64,000 nucleotides of DNA from Novispirillum itersonii subsp. itersonii ATCC 12639 (lineage in GTDB: Bacteria; Pseudomonadota; Alphaproteobacteria; Rhodospirillales; Rhodospirillaceae): the NCBI RefSeq assembly GCF_000381985.1, contig NZ_KB907340.1, positions 124,001-188,000 on the forward strand. The letters are read 5' to 3'. Of this stretch, positions 53,872 to 63,734 are shown piece after piece; positions within the stretch are counted from its first letter, which is position 1, and each line of letters begins with the position of its first letter. The notes under the pieces were generated by a model, which saw nothing but the letters and a program-made list of their open reading frames with translations, ran no database searches and was not told where the DNA came from. Made by a program: the position numbers and the translations under genes.

Positions 53872-56202
53872 TCACTTCCGCCCAATCGCCTTGTCCGGAT
53901 CAAACAAAGTCCAGCGGCCCTTTCCGGCCATCTTGGCGGTATACATGGCATCATCAGCATGGGACAGAAGTTCATCGGCGGTGTCGCCGTGTTCCGGGTA
54001 CAGAGCAACACCGATACTGACGCCGACCTGCAGGAAATGATCCATCCAGGGAATGGGTTCCTGCATCACGGTCAGCAGTTTTTCGGCAACATGCGCTGCC
54101 GTAGCGACAGCCTGCACATCGGGGAGCAACACCACAAACTCATCCCCGCCGATCCGGGCCGGGGTATCCGATTCCCGCAACGTCTGCCGCAGCCGCTGAC
54201 CGCTGACAGCCAGCACTTCATCCCCTGCATCATGACCGAAACGGTCGTTGACCGCTTTGAAACCGTCAAAATCGAGGAACAGAAGCGCAAGCTGGCCGGA
54301 GGTCCGGCGGGCCTGACGGATTGCAGTCATCAGCCGGTCTGATAGCAGAGAGCGGTTTGCCAGCCCGGTCAGCTGATCATACAGGGCCAGATACCGGATC
54401 CGGTCAACCGTCCGCCGCCGCTCAATGCTGATTGCAACGATGTCACAGATCCGGCGTTGCAGATCCAGTTCGCTGTCGGTCGGTGCCCGCTCGATCGTGA
54501 AATAAATCCCGATCGTCCCCAGAACACCACCGCTGGAGGCCAGAATCGGCTGGGACCAGCAGGCACGGAATCCAAACCGTTCCGCCAGCGGACGGTAATC
54601 CGCCCAGCAGGGATCGCGGATCAGATCGGTACTGATAACGGCCTCCCCGGTATACGCCGCCCGGCCACAGGAGCCGACGGACGGGCCAATATCGATCGCC
54701 CCCAGCACCGAGGAATAGTCCGGCGCCAACCCCGGTGCCGCAACGGTGCTCAACTGTTTCTGTTCTGACAGCACCATCAGGCTGCTGCGGGCCCCGGGAA
54801 TCTGGGAGTCCAGAAGGCGGCAGGCGCGGGCCGCCACCACCGGAAGATCCTCATCCCGACTGATCAGCTCCATCAGTTCGCGCTCGCCACGCAGCAGCGC
54901 TTCCGCCCGGCGGCGCTCCGTAATGTCAGTCCCGGCGCAGACCACATGACTGACGGTTCCGCCCCCGGTCTGAAGCAAGGGCGACATGGCCCAGCGGATC
55001 AGCCGCTGCTCACCGTTGGCAGCGGTCAGGGTTGATTCGAGTGTCCGCCCCGATCCTTCCGTTAAAACCGCATGAACTGCGGTCTCCACATCAACGCTGG
55101 CCCCAAAGTCCGCCAGTGCGGCACCCGTCATGTCGGCTTCGGCATAACCGGTTATCTGCTCACAGGCGCGGTTAAAGGTGACAACCCGCATTCTACGGTC
55201 AACCACCACCACCAGCGCGGCGACAGTCCGCAAAACTGTCGAAACGAAAGACTGCTCACGGTTCAGACGGGCGTTCGTCGCCTGCACGTCACTTAAAGCA
55301 CGCTCCAGCATCGTTTCGGCCATCCGGCGGGCCGTCACATCCCGAAGGAATAACGCAAAATGGGAAACGCGGCCTGTGGTGTCGAAAACCGGCGAGACCG
55401 ACAGCTCAAGCCAGTATTCCTCACCGCCAGCACGGCGGGCCAGAAGATCACAGGCAGCATCCCGCTTGGCTGACAGGGCCTGACGGATCCGGTCCAGCTC
55501 CGGCCCGTCTTCACAGTGTGACAGGAGGCGGTCGATCCCGCTCCCCAGAACCATATCATCCGTCAGCCCCGTGACAGAGGCGAAGGCCGGATTGGCATAC
55601 TGGATTTCAAAATCAGGGCTGCTCGCATTGACAATCAGGATGCCCTGACCGGATGCCACCAATGCCCCGTTCCGCAGCCGGAGCTCGCCTTCCCGCTCCC
55701 ACATTTTCCGTTCACGCCGGACAACGGCACTGACGTCGGAGATCTGGATCACGCAGCCGATATCCCCGACAGCCACCGGGCGGATCTGCACACTGATATC
55801 CAACAGCACACCGGGCTCATCCAGCGGGCGATGCAGCGGGATTGGGTGGTGGTGCAGCTTATTGGACAACAGACGGGACACCCCCAGCGACAGAGCATCA
55901 TTGATGCCGTCAAGCAGGCCGGGGGCCAACACATCCTCACCGAAAACCTGTTCCAGACGGCGCCCCGTGGCATGTGCCACATCAATACCGGCCATCCGGG
56001 TCATCCACGGATTCCAGTACAGAACCCGCCGCTCCCGGTCGAGCAGGATCACGCCCGATCCCATCGCATCGAGTACGGGGTACCCGATACTGTGCGCCCC
56101 CGGAACGGACAGATCTTCCCCACGGCTGCGGAGTCCGGTCTGTTCACTTAAAGACTGCATGGCTTCTTCGCTCGCCTTTTCCTGCCCCGCCGCATGTCTC
56201 AC
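53872..56202 (-). CDS. PAS-GAF diguanylate cyclase
   Basis: A 776-residue protein. Three PAS-like domains lie in residues 40-440 (such as YWNPWMTRMAG, QYANPAFASVTG and TFNRACEQITGY), followed by a GAF domain (about 450-600) and a GGDEF domain (about 610-770) with the intact catalytic site RIGGDEFVVLL. An inhibitory RxxD motif upstream is not apparent. The GTG start overlaps the stop of the CheC-like gene (GTGA); an ATG at 56160 is an alternative start. It makes c-di-GMP, probably under control of the two upstream genes. Confidence 0.88.
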   Translation of the reverse strand: MRHAAGQEKASEEAMQSLSEQTGLRSRGEDLSVPGAHSIGYPVLDAMGSGVILLDRERRVLYWNPWMTRMAGIDVAHATGRRLEQVFGEDVLAPGLLDGINDALSLGVSRLLSNKLHHHPIPLHRPLDEPGVLLDISVQIRPVAVGDIGCVIQISDVSAVVRRERKMWEREGELRLRNGALVASGQGILIVNASSPDFEIQYANPAFASVTGLTDDMVLGSGIDRLLSHCEDGPELDRIRQALSAKRDAACDLLARRAGGEEYWLELSVSPVFDTTGRVSHFALFLRDVTARRMAETMLERALSDVQATNARLNREQSFVSTVLRTVAALVVVVDRRMRVVTFNRACEQITGYAEADMTGAALADFGASVDVETAVHAVLTEGSGRTLESTLTAANGEQRLIRWAMSPLLQTGGGTVSHVVCAGTDITERRRAEALLRGERELMELISRDEDLPVVAARACRLLDSQIPGARSSLMVLSEQKQLSTVAAPGLAPDYSSVLGAIDIGPSVGSCGRAAYTGEAVISTDLIRDPCWADYRPLAERFGFRACWSQPILASSGGVLGTIGIYFTIERAPTDSELDLQRRICDIVAISIERRRTVDRIRYLALYDQLTGLANRSLLSDRLMTAIRQARRTSGQLALLFLDFDGFKAVNDRFGHDAGDEVLAVSGQRLRQTLRESDTPARIGGDEFVVLLPDVQAVATAAHVAEKLLTVMQEPIPWMDHFLQVGVSIGVALYPEHGDTADELLSHADDAMYTAKMAGKGRWTLFDPDKAIGRK

Positions 56203-56852
56203 CCGGACAGGTTCTCCAGATAGCGGTCAATCAACGACAGGAAAATCTGTGCCGCATTCATATCAATCAGAAACGCCAGATAGCCACGCAGATTTCTCGA
56301 CCGCAGCGTGAAGTCGATCTGCACCAGCATCACCAGCGTGTCTTCCTGATCTGCCCCAGCCGGAACCGGCGGGACCGGGGTAATCCGGTGAAAGGCCTCA
56401 AACATCTCCGGCCAGAGCCCGCGGTAGGTCTCCGGTAAGGACGCCCTGACCTCAGCCTGCAGAGTGTTCCCAATCGTGGCCAGACAATGGTTGAGAATGA
56501 TATTTCCCAGCTCCGCCAGCGTCTCCTGCTCCAGCTCGGAGATATCTTCCGCAGGCAGATCATCGCCGACCACCAGCCGCACCAGCTCCATACTGCGCGG
56601 ACCGGGGAAAATCAGGGCGGCCGTACCGGTGGCGAAACCGCTGAAAGTCTGCATCACCCCGGCCATCTGGCCACTGTCGGTCGCCTGAAGATGGGTCTGC
56701 GCCTGTTCCTGTGAACAGAACAGAACGTCGGGAACAGACAGCAGCACCTCATCCCCGACCAGACGGGAGAAAGCATCCGCAGCCCGCCCGACACCCAGAT
56801 TCATCAGCTCAGTGACCACATCCTGCTGATCTGGCGTCAAGGTGACCGTCAT
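56199..56852 (-). CDS. CheC-like phosphatase
   Basis: A 217-residue protein of the CheC/CheX/FliY phosphatase group, which dephosphorylates response regulators. The motif [DS]-x3-E-x2-N-x22-P is present in the first half: Asp11, Glu15, Asn18, Pro41. A second copy in the C-terminal half is Glu114, Asn117 and Pro140, with Glu110 in place of Asp/Ser. This two-site layout fits CheC. It lies between a response regulator (ATGA overlap) and a diguanylate cyclase (GTGA overlap). No receptor-linked chemotaxis gene is nearby, so it may serve the adjacent regulator. Confidence 0.86.
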   Translation of the reverse strand: MTVTLTPDQQDVVTELMNLGVGRAADAFSRLVGDEVLLSVPDVLFCSQEQAQTHLQATDSGQMAGVMQTFSGFATGTAALIFPGPRSMELVRLVVGDDLPAEDISELEQETLAELGNIILNHCLATIGNTLQAEVRASLPETYRGLWPEMFEAFHRITPVPPVPAGADQEDTLVMLVQIDFTLRSRNLRGYLAFLIDMNAAQIFLSLIDRYLENLSG

Positions 56853-57211
56853 TGTCCCGCCCCCGTCACAAACTGCTGCAACTGAGCCACCGAGGCCGGC
56901 TTGGCAATAAAAGCCATCCCGAGATCCGTGGCCCGGCGAGACACCGCATCCTGAATATTGGCCGTCACCAGTGCCATCCGTAAGGCGGGAAGGCTATCTT
57001 TCAGAACCCGCGCCAGCTCTAACCCATCATGACCGGGCATATTGAAGTCAATCAGGGCCAATGCAGGCGTATGCGTCTCAATCTGGGTCAGAGCCTCATC
57101 GTAGGATCCGGCCTCGACAATCGAGGCATCCGGTTCAATCTCCAGCAACTGACGGCGCAGCGACATGCGGGCAACCCGGCTGTCATCGACAATCAGAACG
57201 CAAAGACCCAT
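56849..57211 (-). CDS. Single-domain response regulator (CheY-like)
   Basis: A 120-residue receiver domain. Asp9 and Asp10 bind magnesium, Asp55 (LIDFNMPG) is the phosphorylation site, Thr83 and Lys104 complete the active site. There is no output domain, as in CheY. Its stop overlaps the ATG of the CheC-like gene by four bases. No histidine kinase gene lies nearby, so its kinase is elsewhere. Confidence 0.92.
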   Translation of the reverse strand: MGLCVLIVDDSRVARMSLRRQLLEIEPDASIVEAGSYDEALTQIETHTPALALIDFNMPGHDGLELARVLKDSLPALRMALVTANIQDAVSRRATDLGMAFIAKPASVAQLQQFVTGAGQ

Positions 57212-57484
57212 TCCAGCAACTCCCCTCGGCAGAAAGACAGGGGCTTACAGCCCTGTCCCCGGTGCAGCTCTCTGTCTGTATTAGCATGGGGATCCTGCGG
57301 GGATGCAATCGTTCAAAAGACCCAATATCCACAAATTTTATAATTTCAACATCCGCCCTCTGACCGCACTGTCCCCTCCCGCCCCGCTTAACGCTTTCTT
57401 TCCCCGGTCAGGAGCGGCATCCTGCGGCGATCAGGCCGGGCTGTGTCCCGCCCCGCTCTTTTCTGTATGATAACGAGGCTGACC

Positions 57485-58810
57485 GTGTCCCACTCCTGGC
57501 GCGATGCCCTGACCGTTTACCGCGACCGCCGGGTCCTGATCATCCTGATGCTGGGCTTTGCCTCCGGCCTGCCGCTGCTGCTGGTCTACGGCACCTTGTC
57601 GACCCGGCTGGCGGAAAGCAACGCCAGCCTCACCACCATCGGCCTGTTTTCATGGGCAACCACGGCCTATGCCATCAAATGGATGTGGTCCCCCCTGACC
57701 GACCGCCTGCCTCTGCCGGGGCTGACCCGCTGGCTTGGCCAGCGGCGCGGCTGGCTGCTGGCCAGTCAGGCAGTCACGGCCCTGACCATGATCGGTCTGG
57801 GGGCCAGCAACCCGGAAACAGCCCTGTGGCAGACCGCCCTGTGGGCCGTGGCTCTCGCCTTCGCCTCAGCCACACAGGATATCGTTATTGATGCCTACCG
57901 GGTGGAGAGTCTTGAACACTGGCAACTGGGAGCCGGGGCCGGAGCCGTCGTGCTTGGCTACCGGATCGGCATGATCGCCGCCGGGGGCGGAGCCCTGATT
58001 CTGGCCGATCAGTTCGGATGGTTTACGGCTTATGCCGTGATGGCGGCCCTGATTGCCCTGACAATGATCATCACCTTGCTGATGCCAGAGCCGGAACGGC
58101 CTGCGATGCCGGAAATCCACACCCCGGCACGTGATGGGGCAACACGGCTGGGCCATTGGTTCCGGTCCGCCGTGATTCTGCCGATGCAGGATTTCACCCA
58201 ACGGCAGCACTGGGTGATGATCCTGCTGTTCATCGCCCTCTATAAATATGGTGATGCCCTGTTGGGCGTGATGGCCAATCCGTTCTACCTGTCGATCGGG
58301 TTCACTAAAACCGATATCGGATTGGTCTCGAAGTCCTATGGGGTGGTGATGACCATTGTCGGCGGGCTTCTGGGCGGGGTGGTGGTGGCCCGGCTTGGGA
58401 TCATGCGCTCGCTGCTGCTGTGCGGTGTGTTGCAGGCCGCATCCAATCTGGTGTTCGCCATACAGGCAATGGTGGGCCCCAGTCTGCCCATGCTGATGGT
58501 GACCATCAGTGTTGAAAACCTGACCGGCGGCATGGGGACTGCCGCCTTTGTGGCCTACCTGTCCAGCCTGTGTAACATTGCCTATACGGCGACACAGTAC
58601 GCGCTGGTCAGCAGCTTTATGTCGTTTGCGCGCACCTACTTTGCCTCAATCGGCGGCTGGCTGGCCGATCAGGTGGACTGGATCAGCTATTTCCTGATTT
58701 CCACCTCTGCCGCCGTGCCCGGACTCCTGCTGCTGCTGTGGATGATGAAAACATTCCCCCGCCAGACAGAAGACGTGCGCGTCTCCGCCCTCGCTGAGGA
58801 CGGAGACTGA
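57485..58810 (+). CDS. AmpG-like MFS muropeptide permease
   Basis: A 441-residue transporter with about 12 membrane segments. MLGFASGLPLLLVYGTLSTRL near the N-terminus (in two pieces), AIKWMWSPLTDRLPL, and ATQDIVIDAYRVE are AmpG signatures. AmpG imports anhydro-muropeptides for cell-wall recycling. I chose GTG 57485, with GAGG six bases upstream. The gene is divergent from the response-regulator operon and convergent with ftsY. Confidence 0.88.
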   Translation: MSHSWRDALTVYRDRRVLIILMLGFASGLPLLLVYGTLSTRLAESNASLTTIGLFSWATTAYAIKWMWSPLTDRLPLPGLTRWLGQRRGWLLASQAVTALTMIGLGASNPETALWQTALWAVALAFASATQDIVIDAYRVESLEHWQLGAGAGAVVLGYRIGMIAAGGGALILADQFGWFTAYAVMAALIALTMIITLLMPEPERPAMPEIHTPARDGATRLGHWFRSAVILPMQDFTQRQHWVMILLFIALYKYGDALLGVMANPFYLSIGFTKTDIGLVSKSYGVVMTIVGGLLGGVVVARLGIMRSLLLCGVLQAASNLVFAIQAMVGPSLPMLMVTISVENLTGGMGTAAFVAYLSSLCNIAYTATQYALVSSFMSFARTYFASIGGWLADQVDWISYFLISTSAAVPGLLLLLWMMKTFPRQTEDVRVSALAEDGD

Positions 58811-58824
58811 AAACACTCTGACGG

Positions 58825-60000
58825 TCAGGACAGCCCCATCAGACTACGGGCAAAGTCATCGGCAGCAAACGGCTGAAGATCTTCAGCCGTTTCGCCAACC
58901 CCGATGAAATGCACCGGCAGACCAAACCGCTCCGCCAGCGCAACGACAACACCACCCTTGGCGGTTCCGTCCAGCTTGGTCATCACCAGACCGGTGACAT
59001 CGACCATTTCCTTAAACACATCCACCTGCTGATGGGCGTTTTGTCCCACAGTCGCATCCAGCACCAACAGCGTGGTGTGGGGGGCGGTGGGATCCAGCTT
59101 CTGGATGACCCGGCGGATTTTCCGCAGCTCTTCCATCAGCACTCCCTTGTTGTGCAGACGGCCGGCGGTATCAATCATCAGCACATCATCCTGCCGGGCG
59201 ATCGATTCCTGAAGGGCATCGTACGCCAGACCGGCAGCATCAGCGCCGGTATCCCGGGCAATGACCGGGCAACCGGTCCGTTCACCCCAGACCTTCAGCT
59301 GCTCCACTGCAGCGGCCCGGAACGTGTCCCCCGCGGCCAGAGTCACCGACAGGCCCTGCTCGCGGAACTGGCGGGCCATTTTGCCAATGGTGGTGGTTTT
59401 GCCTGCCCCGTTGACACCAACGACCAGAATCACATGCGGCTTGCGCGTCGCGTCCAGGACCAGCGGCTGCGCCACAGGTGCCAGCAGACGGGCGGCTTCC
59501 TCGGCAAGGGCAGTCCGGACTTCCTCGGCTGTCACATCTTTGCCAAACCGCGACTTCGCAAGCCCCTGCGTCAGCTTAGAGGCCGTGCTCACCCCGAGAT
59601 CAGCTGTGATCAACAGCTCTTCCAACTGCTCCAGCGCCTCATCATCCAGCTTCCGCTTGGTGAAAAGGTCAGAAATACCGGTGGTCAGGCGGGATGACGA
59701 CCGCGACAGACCGTCCCGCAGTCGCTGGAACCAGCTTTTCTTTTCTGTCGGCTTTTCAGGGGCAGAGGACACCGCCTCTTCCGGGATCTCCTCACCGGAC
59801 AACGGCTCATCAGGGACGGGGGCCACGACCGGCTCAACCGTGTCCACAGGCTCAGCATCTCTGACCGGATCCTCAGGCGCTGCCACAGGAGCTTCCGCCG
59901 GAGCGGCCCCACCCCCGAACAGACGGCGCAACCAGCCTTTTTTCTGCTCCGGGGCCGGAGCCCCGTCACCGGAACCGGGGGAAGAAACGGGATCACTCAT
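58825..60000 (-). CDS. ftsY: Signal recognition particle receptor FtsY
   Basis: A 391-residue SRP receptor GTPase. The N-terminal acidic A domain (about residues 1-90) is followed by the N domain and the G domain with P-loop VGVNGAGKTTTIGKM, DTAGRLHN, TKLDGTAKGG and the C-terminal GVGETAEDLQPF. It directs membrane-protein synthesis to the Sec translocon with Ffh. The ATG at 60000 overlaps the mtaB stop. The start could be a GTG six bases upstream. Confidence 0.95.
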   Translation of the reverse strand: MSDPVSSPGSGDGAPAPEQKKGWLRRLFGGGAAPAEAPVAAPEDPVRDAEPVDTVEPVVAPVPDEPLSGEEIPEEAVSSAPEKPTEKKSWFQRLRDGLSRSSSRLTTGISDLFTKRKLDDEALEQLEELLITADLGVSTASKLTQGLAKSRFGKDVTAEEVRTALAEEAARLLAPVAQPLVLDATRKPHVILVVGVNGAGKTTTIGKMARQFREQGLSVTLAAGDTFRAAAVEQLKVWGERTGCPVIARDTGADAAGLAYDALQESIARQDDVLMIDTAGRLHNKGVLMEELRKIRRVIQKLDPTAPHTTLLVLDATVGQNAHQQVDVFKEMVDVTGLVMTKLDGTAKGGVVVALAERFGLPVHFIGVGETAEDLQPFAADDFARSLMGLS

Positions 60001-61355
60001 CAGCACACAGTCCCCAAAAGCTCAGTCTCTGTTGCACCCGTCAGGCGCACGCTGCGCAGCGTACCTTCCTGCACCGGCACGTCAACCCGTACGGTGGCGT
60101 AATCAGGGGCATGCCCTGCCGTTGTAGTTTCAAACAGAACCGTAACGGTCTGCCCGACCTGTGACCGCAGGTGCGCCTGGAGTTGACGGGCACCGGCGGC
60201 CCGCAGCTCCGCCGCCCGCGCCTTGGCAATCTCTGCCGGAACCGGCGGAATCTTCGCCGCCGGCGTCCCCGGACGCGGGGAATAGGGGAAGACGTGGAGG
60301 TATGTCAGCCCGGCCTCTTCAACCAACCGCAACGTATTGGCGTGCATTTCATCCGTTTCCGTCGGGAAACCGGCGATCAGATCGGCGCCGAAGACCACAT
60401 CCGGACGACGCTGCCGCAGATCCTGACAGAGATCCACGACATGGTGGCGCAGATGGCGCCGCTTCATCCGCTTGAGAATCATATCATCCCCCGCCTGTAC
60501 CGACAGATGTACATGCGGCATCAGACGGGGCTCACGGCCAAACAGGTCGAGAAGGTCGGCATCAATTTCAACCGGATCCAGCGAGGTCAGCCGCAGACGC
60601 GGCAGATCCGGGACCAATTGCAGCAGACGGCGCACCATCTGCCCTAGCGGCGGCTGCCCCGGCAGATCGTGCCCATAAGAGGTGATATCGACCCCGGTCA
60701 GGACTACTTCCTGATAGCCATTCTCCACCAGAGTCCGGACCTGTTCCACCACCGGCCCCAGCGCCACCGAACGGCTTGGACCACGGGCAAACGGAATAAT
60801 ACAGAAAGTACAGCGGTGGTCGCAGCCCTGCTGCACCTGAATGAAGGCCCGGTCCCGCCCCTCAAAACCACTCAGCAGGTGTTCGGCGGTTTCCCGCACG
60901 GTCATGATATCCTGCACCAGCACCGGCTGATTGCTGCCGACCCGCCAGCTGTCAGCCTGCAGCTTTTCAGCATTGCCGATCACCCGGTCAACTTCCGTCA
61001 TGGCTGCGAAACGGTCAGGATCCAGCTGCACGGCACAGCCGGTGACAATAATTTTTGCCTGCGGGTTATCCCGCCGGGCTTTCCGGATCGCCTGCCGGGC
61101 CTGCCGCTCTGCCTCTTTGGTAACAGCGCAGGTATTGATGATGATGGCATTATCGAGCCCGGCAGCGCGGGCATGATCGCGCATCACCTCAGACTCATAG
61201 GTATTCATCCGGCACCCGAATGTCAGGAGCCGGGCCTCCCCCGCGCGGGTCTCGAGCACCGGATCAAGGACCGGCTGCTCGCCTTCGGCTTCCGTCCTGA
61301 TTTCCGGAACGTCGGGGGTGAGAGAAGAAGAAGGAGTTGGCCGGGATTGCGTCAT
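60000..61355 (-). CDS. mtaB: tRNA t6A methylthiotransferase MtaB
   Basis: A 451-residue radical SAM enzyme that converts t6A to ms2t6A at position 37 of tRNAs. It has an N-terminal UPF0004 domain with three Fe-S cysteines (FGCRMN, NTCAV, TGCAVQ). The radical SAM motif is QGCDHRCTFCIIPFARGPSR, and a TRAM-like C-terminus follows (about residues 370-450). The ATG at 61355 overlaps the dapF stop by four bases. The MtaB assignment over MiaB or RimO rests on the FGCRMN motif and the dapF-ftsY context. Confidence 0.93.
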   Translation of the reverse strand: MTQSRPTPSSSLTPDVPEIRTEAEGEQPVLDPVLETRAGEARLLTFGCRMNTYESEVMRDHARAAGLDNAIIINTCAVTKEAERQARQAIRKARRDNPQAKIIVTGCAVQLDPDRFAAMTEVDRVIGNAEKLQADSWRVGSNQPVLVQDIMTVRETAEHLLSGFEGRDRAFIQVQQGCDHRCTFCIIPFARGPSRSVALGPVVEQVRTLVENGYQEVVLTGVDITSYGHDLPGQPPLGQMVRRLLQLVPDLPRLRLTSLDPVEIDADLLDLFGREPRLMPHVHLSVQAGDDMILKRMKRRHLRHHVVDLCQDLRQRRPDVVFGADLIAGFPTETDEMHANTLRLVEEAGLTYLHVFPYSPRPGTPAAKIPPVPAEIAKARAAELRAAGARQLQAHLRSQVGQTVTVLFETTTAGHAPDYATVRVDVPVQEGTLRSVRLTGATETELLGTVC

Positions 61356-62185
61356 GCCAGCAGGGATCCATCGAAGATACCGGTGAAACTGGTGGCGGTC
61401 GGACCACTCATCAGCACATGCCCGTCGCTGTCGCGCCATTCAATCGTGAGGACGCCACCATCCAGAACCACTTCAGCCCGGCGGTCTGACAGTCCCCGGC
61501 GTACGGCGGCAACCAAGGTGGCACAGGCCCCGGACCCACAGGCCTGAGTAATCCCCGCGCCACGCTCCCACACCCGCATCCGCAGACGGTCACGCGCCTC
61601 GACCTGAACAATTTCAATATTGCAACGCTTGGGAAACAGGGTGTGGGTCTCCAGAACCGGGCCCACTTCCGTCAACGGAACCGCCGCCACATCCGGCACG
61701 AAGAATACCGCATGCGGATTCCCCATCGAGACGCCGACCGGGTCCTGCAGATCCCCCGCTCCAATCCCCAGATGCAGGGTATCCCGGGCCTCAGACAACG
61801 GCAGATCCTGCCAGTCCAGACGGGCCGGCCCCATGTCGACCGTGACGGTCCCATCCGCCGCGCGGCAGGCGGGCAGAAGACCGGAAACCGTTTCGACCAC
61901 GGCCGTATCAGTCCCGGCCTCTGTCATAAGCAGGGAGGCGATACAGCGGGTCGCATTGCCGCAGGCCCCGGCAACCGATCCATCGGGATTGCGGATCCCC
62001 ATGAAGGCCGTCGCACCGGGCTGGTGCGGCGGCTCGATCGTGATGAACTGATCGAAGCCGATCCCCCGGCGACGGTCGCCGATCCGACGCACCTGCTCCT
62101 CCGTGAAGACGACGCCGTTCTGGCGCACATCAACCACCACAAAGTCATTGCCTAACCCGTGCATTTTGCGGAATGAGACCGTCAT
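61352..62185 (-). CDS. dapF: Diaminopimelate epimerase
   Basis: A 277-residue enzyme that turns LL- into meso-diaminopimelate for peptidoglycan and lysine. The two active-site cysteines are in GACGNATRC near residue 75 and QACGSGACA near residue 220. KMHGLGNDFVVVD begins the fold. It heads the dapF-mtaB-ftsY operon. dapC in the same window is an earlier step in the pathway. Confidence 0.96.
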   Translation of the reverse strand: MTVSFRKMHGLGNDFVVVDVRQNGVVFTEEQVRRIGDRRRGIGFDQFITIEPPHQPGATAFMGIRNPDGSVAGACGNATRCIASLLMTEAGTDTAVVETVSGLLPACRAADGTVTVDMGPARLDWQDLPLSEARDTLHLGIGAGDLQDPVGVSMGNPHAVFFVPDVAAVPLTEVGPVLETHTLFPKRCNIEIVQVEARDRLRMRVWERGAGITQACGSGACATLVAAVRRGLSDRRAEVVLDGGVLTIEWRDSDGHVLMSGPTATSFTGIFDGSLLA

Positions 62186-62410
62186 GGCAACTCCAGCGGA
62201 TCAGCCCTAAAGAGTATTTTTCGATCAAGTGAGACCCGCTTAATCGAGAGAAGGGCTCTTTATTGTAAAGTGTCAGAACATTTTCAGCAAAACAGGTGCC
62301 CACTTTTGCGGAACACGCTCCAGCCTGTCGCCGCACTGTCGTGGATGTCCCCGGGAAAGGCAAGAGCCCCCCACAGGGCCGAACGGACGGATCATGGCGG
62401 AATACAACAC

Positions 62411-62443
62411 AAAACGCCCGCAGCCATCAGGCTTACGGGCGTT
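62411..62443 (-). terminator. Terminator after carD
   Basis: AACGCCCG (62413-62420) pairs with CGGGCGTT (62436-62443), with an inner AGCC/GGCT stem. On the minus strand a TTTT run follows. It lies 38-70 bases after the carD stop, and the rest of the gap to dapF holds its promoter zone. Confidence 0.85.
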
Positions 62444-62480
62444 CTGGACTTTACGGAAGACCGGAAACCACGCAGCCAGA

Positions 62481-62975
62481 TCAGGCGGCGCGCAGCAGTT
62501 TTTCCAGCTTGGCAGTGGCGGCGTCGGTTTCAATCTGCTCGACAGCCGCCAACTCACAGGACAGACGCTCCAGCGCCTGTTCATAGATCTGCCGTTCAGA
62601 ATAAGACTGCTCCGGCTGGGTGCTGCTGCGGTACAGATCACGCACCACTTCGGCAATCGCCACCGGGTCACCGGAATTGATCTTTTGTTCGTATTCCTGG
62701 GCGCGGCGGCTCCACATGGCGCGGCGCACCTTAGCGCGGCCCTTCAGGGTAACCAGAGCCGATTCCATGATCTTTTTGGTCGACAGACGGCGCAGACCGG
62801 ATGTCTTGGCCTTGGCCACCGGAACGCGCAGGGTCATCCGTTCCCGGTCAAAGGTAATCACGATCAGTTCCAGCTCGTGGCCACCGATCACCTGCTTTTC
62901 AATATCGACGATCTGACCGACCCCGTGGGCCGGATAGACAACATATTCGCCGGGACCAAAAGACAGAGTGGACAT
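62481..62975 (-). CDS. carD: CarD-family transcriptional regulator
   Basis: A 164-residue RNA polymerase-binding protein (CdnL/CarD). The N-terminal RID domain (residues 1-70: GEYVVYPAHGVGQIVDIE) contacts the beta subunit. The C-terminal helical domain contains SRRAQEYEQKINSGDP and contacts promoter DNA. It stabilises open complexes at rRNA and other promoters. fdxA lies upstream on the same strand, a usual pairing in this class. Confidence 0.95.
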   Translation of the reverse strand: MSTLSFGPGEYVVYPAHGVGQIVDIEKQVIGGHELELIVITFDRERMTLRVPVAKAKTSGLRRLSTKKIMESALVTLKGRAKVRRAMWSRRAQEYEQKINSGDPVAIAEVVRDLYRSSTQPEQSYSERQIYEQALERLSCELAAVEQIETDAATAKLEKLLRAA

Positions 62976-63734
62976 TTCTTTTCGCTTTCTCGTCGGTAAG
63001 TCGCACTACGGCAACAAGACCGGAACCGGTAAGGGGGTGAACCGGTGCCGGAAAAACTCTCTCTCCCCCCTGCCCGCAGAACAGAAAGGTGTGCTGTGTC
63101 ATAGAGACCCTCCGCTCAACCATCGACCGTTATTCACGGGTCAGGAGCAGGCGTCTCTGAGGCGTTCTGTGAAGAAAAACGCTCGACCAAGAAGGCCGAG
63201 CGACGAGACAGTGTGTATCATAAAAATAGGATACCGTCAGGTAAAAAAACCGTAATGAGCCCATGCTAAAACAGCATAGGTCATAAACGTTCCAGTGATC
63301 AGGCTCGGGAAACACCGGCAGCAAAAAGCTACACCCAGATGCCGCTTAAAAAACGATCCGCTAAAACAAAACCTTAGAATAAGACCGCGATAAACCGCAT
63401 CACCCCTGCGGCCGCACCAGCCTGACCCCGCACAGAAACCCCGGTTTAGATCACAGCAGTCAAAACCCATATTTTTTGCCGTGGCTGTGACGGGCATCAC
63501 CGTTAAACAGATCAGATTTGACGTATATCGACTGCGGGGCAGGCCGTTTCCGGCAGCGACACCGCGCTGATTCGGCCTCGGGGGCTCCCGCCCTGTCATG
63601 GTGCACGTCATCCTGACAGGGCGGGGCAACCTGCAAACCACAACACCCAGCGATCCCCAAACACCGACAGCCGCCCCGGTCCCGGAGCGGCTGTCGGTGT
63701 TTTCACATTAACTCATCCCGATACCCGGGATGGG
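62976..63734. other. 759-base gap between fdxA and carD
   Basis: No gene is supported. A 134-codon minus-strand frame (63237-63641) lacks family signatures and has an odd composition. The region near carD, with AT-rich stretches at 63210-63260, is the likely carD promoter zone. A strong hairpin at 63659-63702 ends the fdxA transcript and is listed separately. Confidence 0.5.
63659..63702 (-). terminator. Hairpin terminator downstream of fdxA
   Basis: AAACACCGACAGCCGC (63659-63674) pairs perfectly with GCGGCTGTCGGTGTTT (63687-63702), a 16-bp stem around a 12-base loop. The only T run on the minus strand is inside the stem, so strength is moderate. Confidence 0.75.

Noticed and set aside
63237-63641. 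134-codon minus-strand frame in the fdxA-carD gap
   Set aside because: Cys- and Arg-rich product without motif, no ribosome binding site seen, overlapping likely regulatory sequence.
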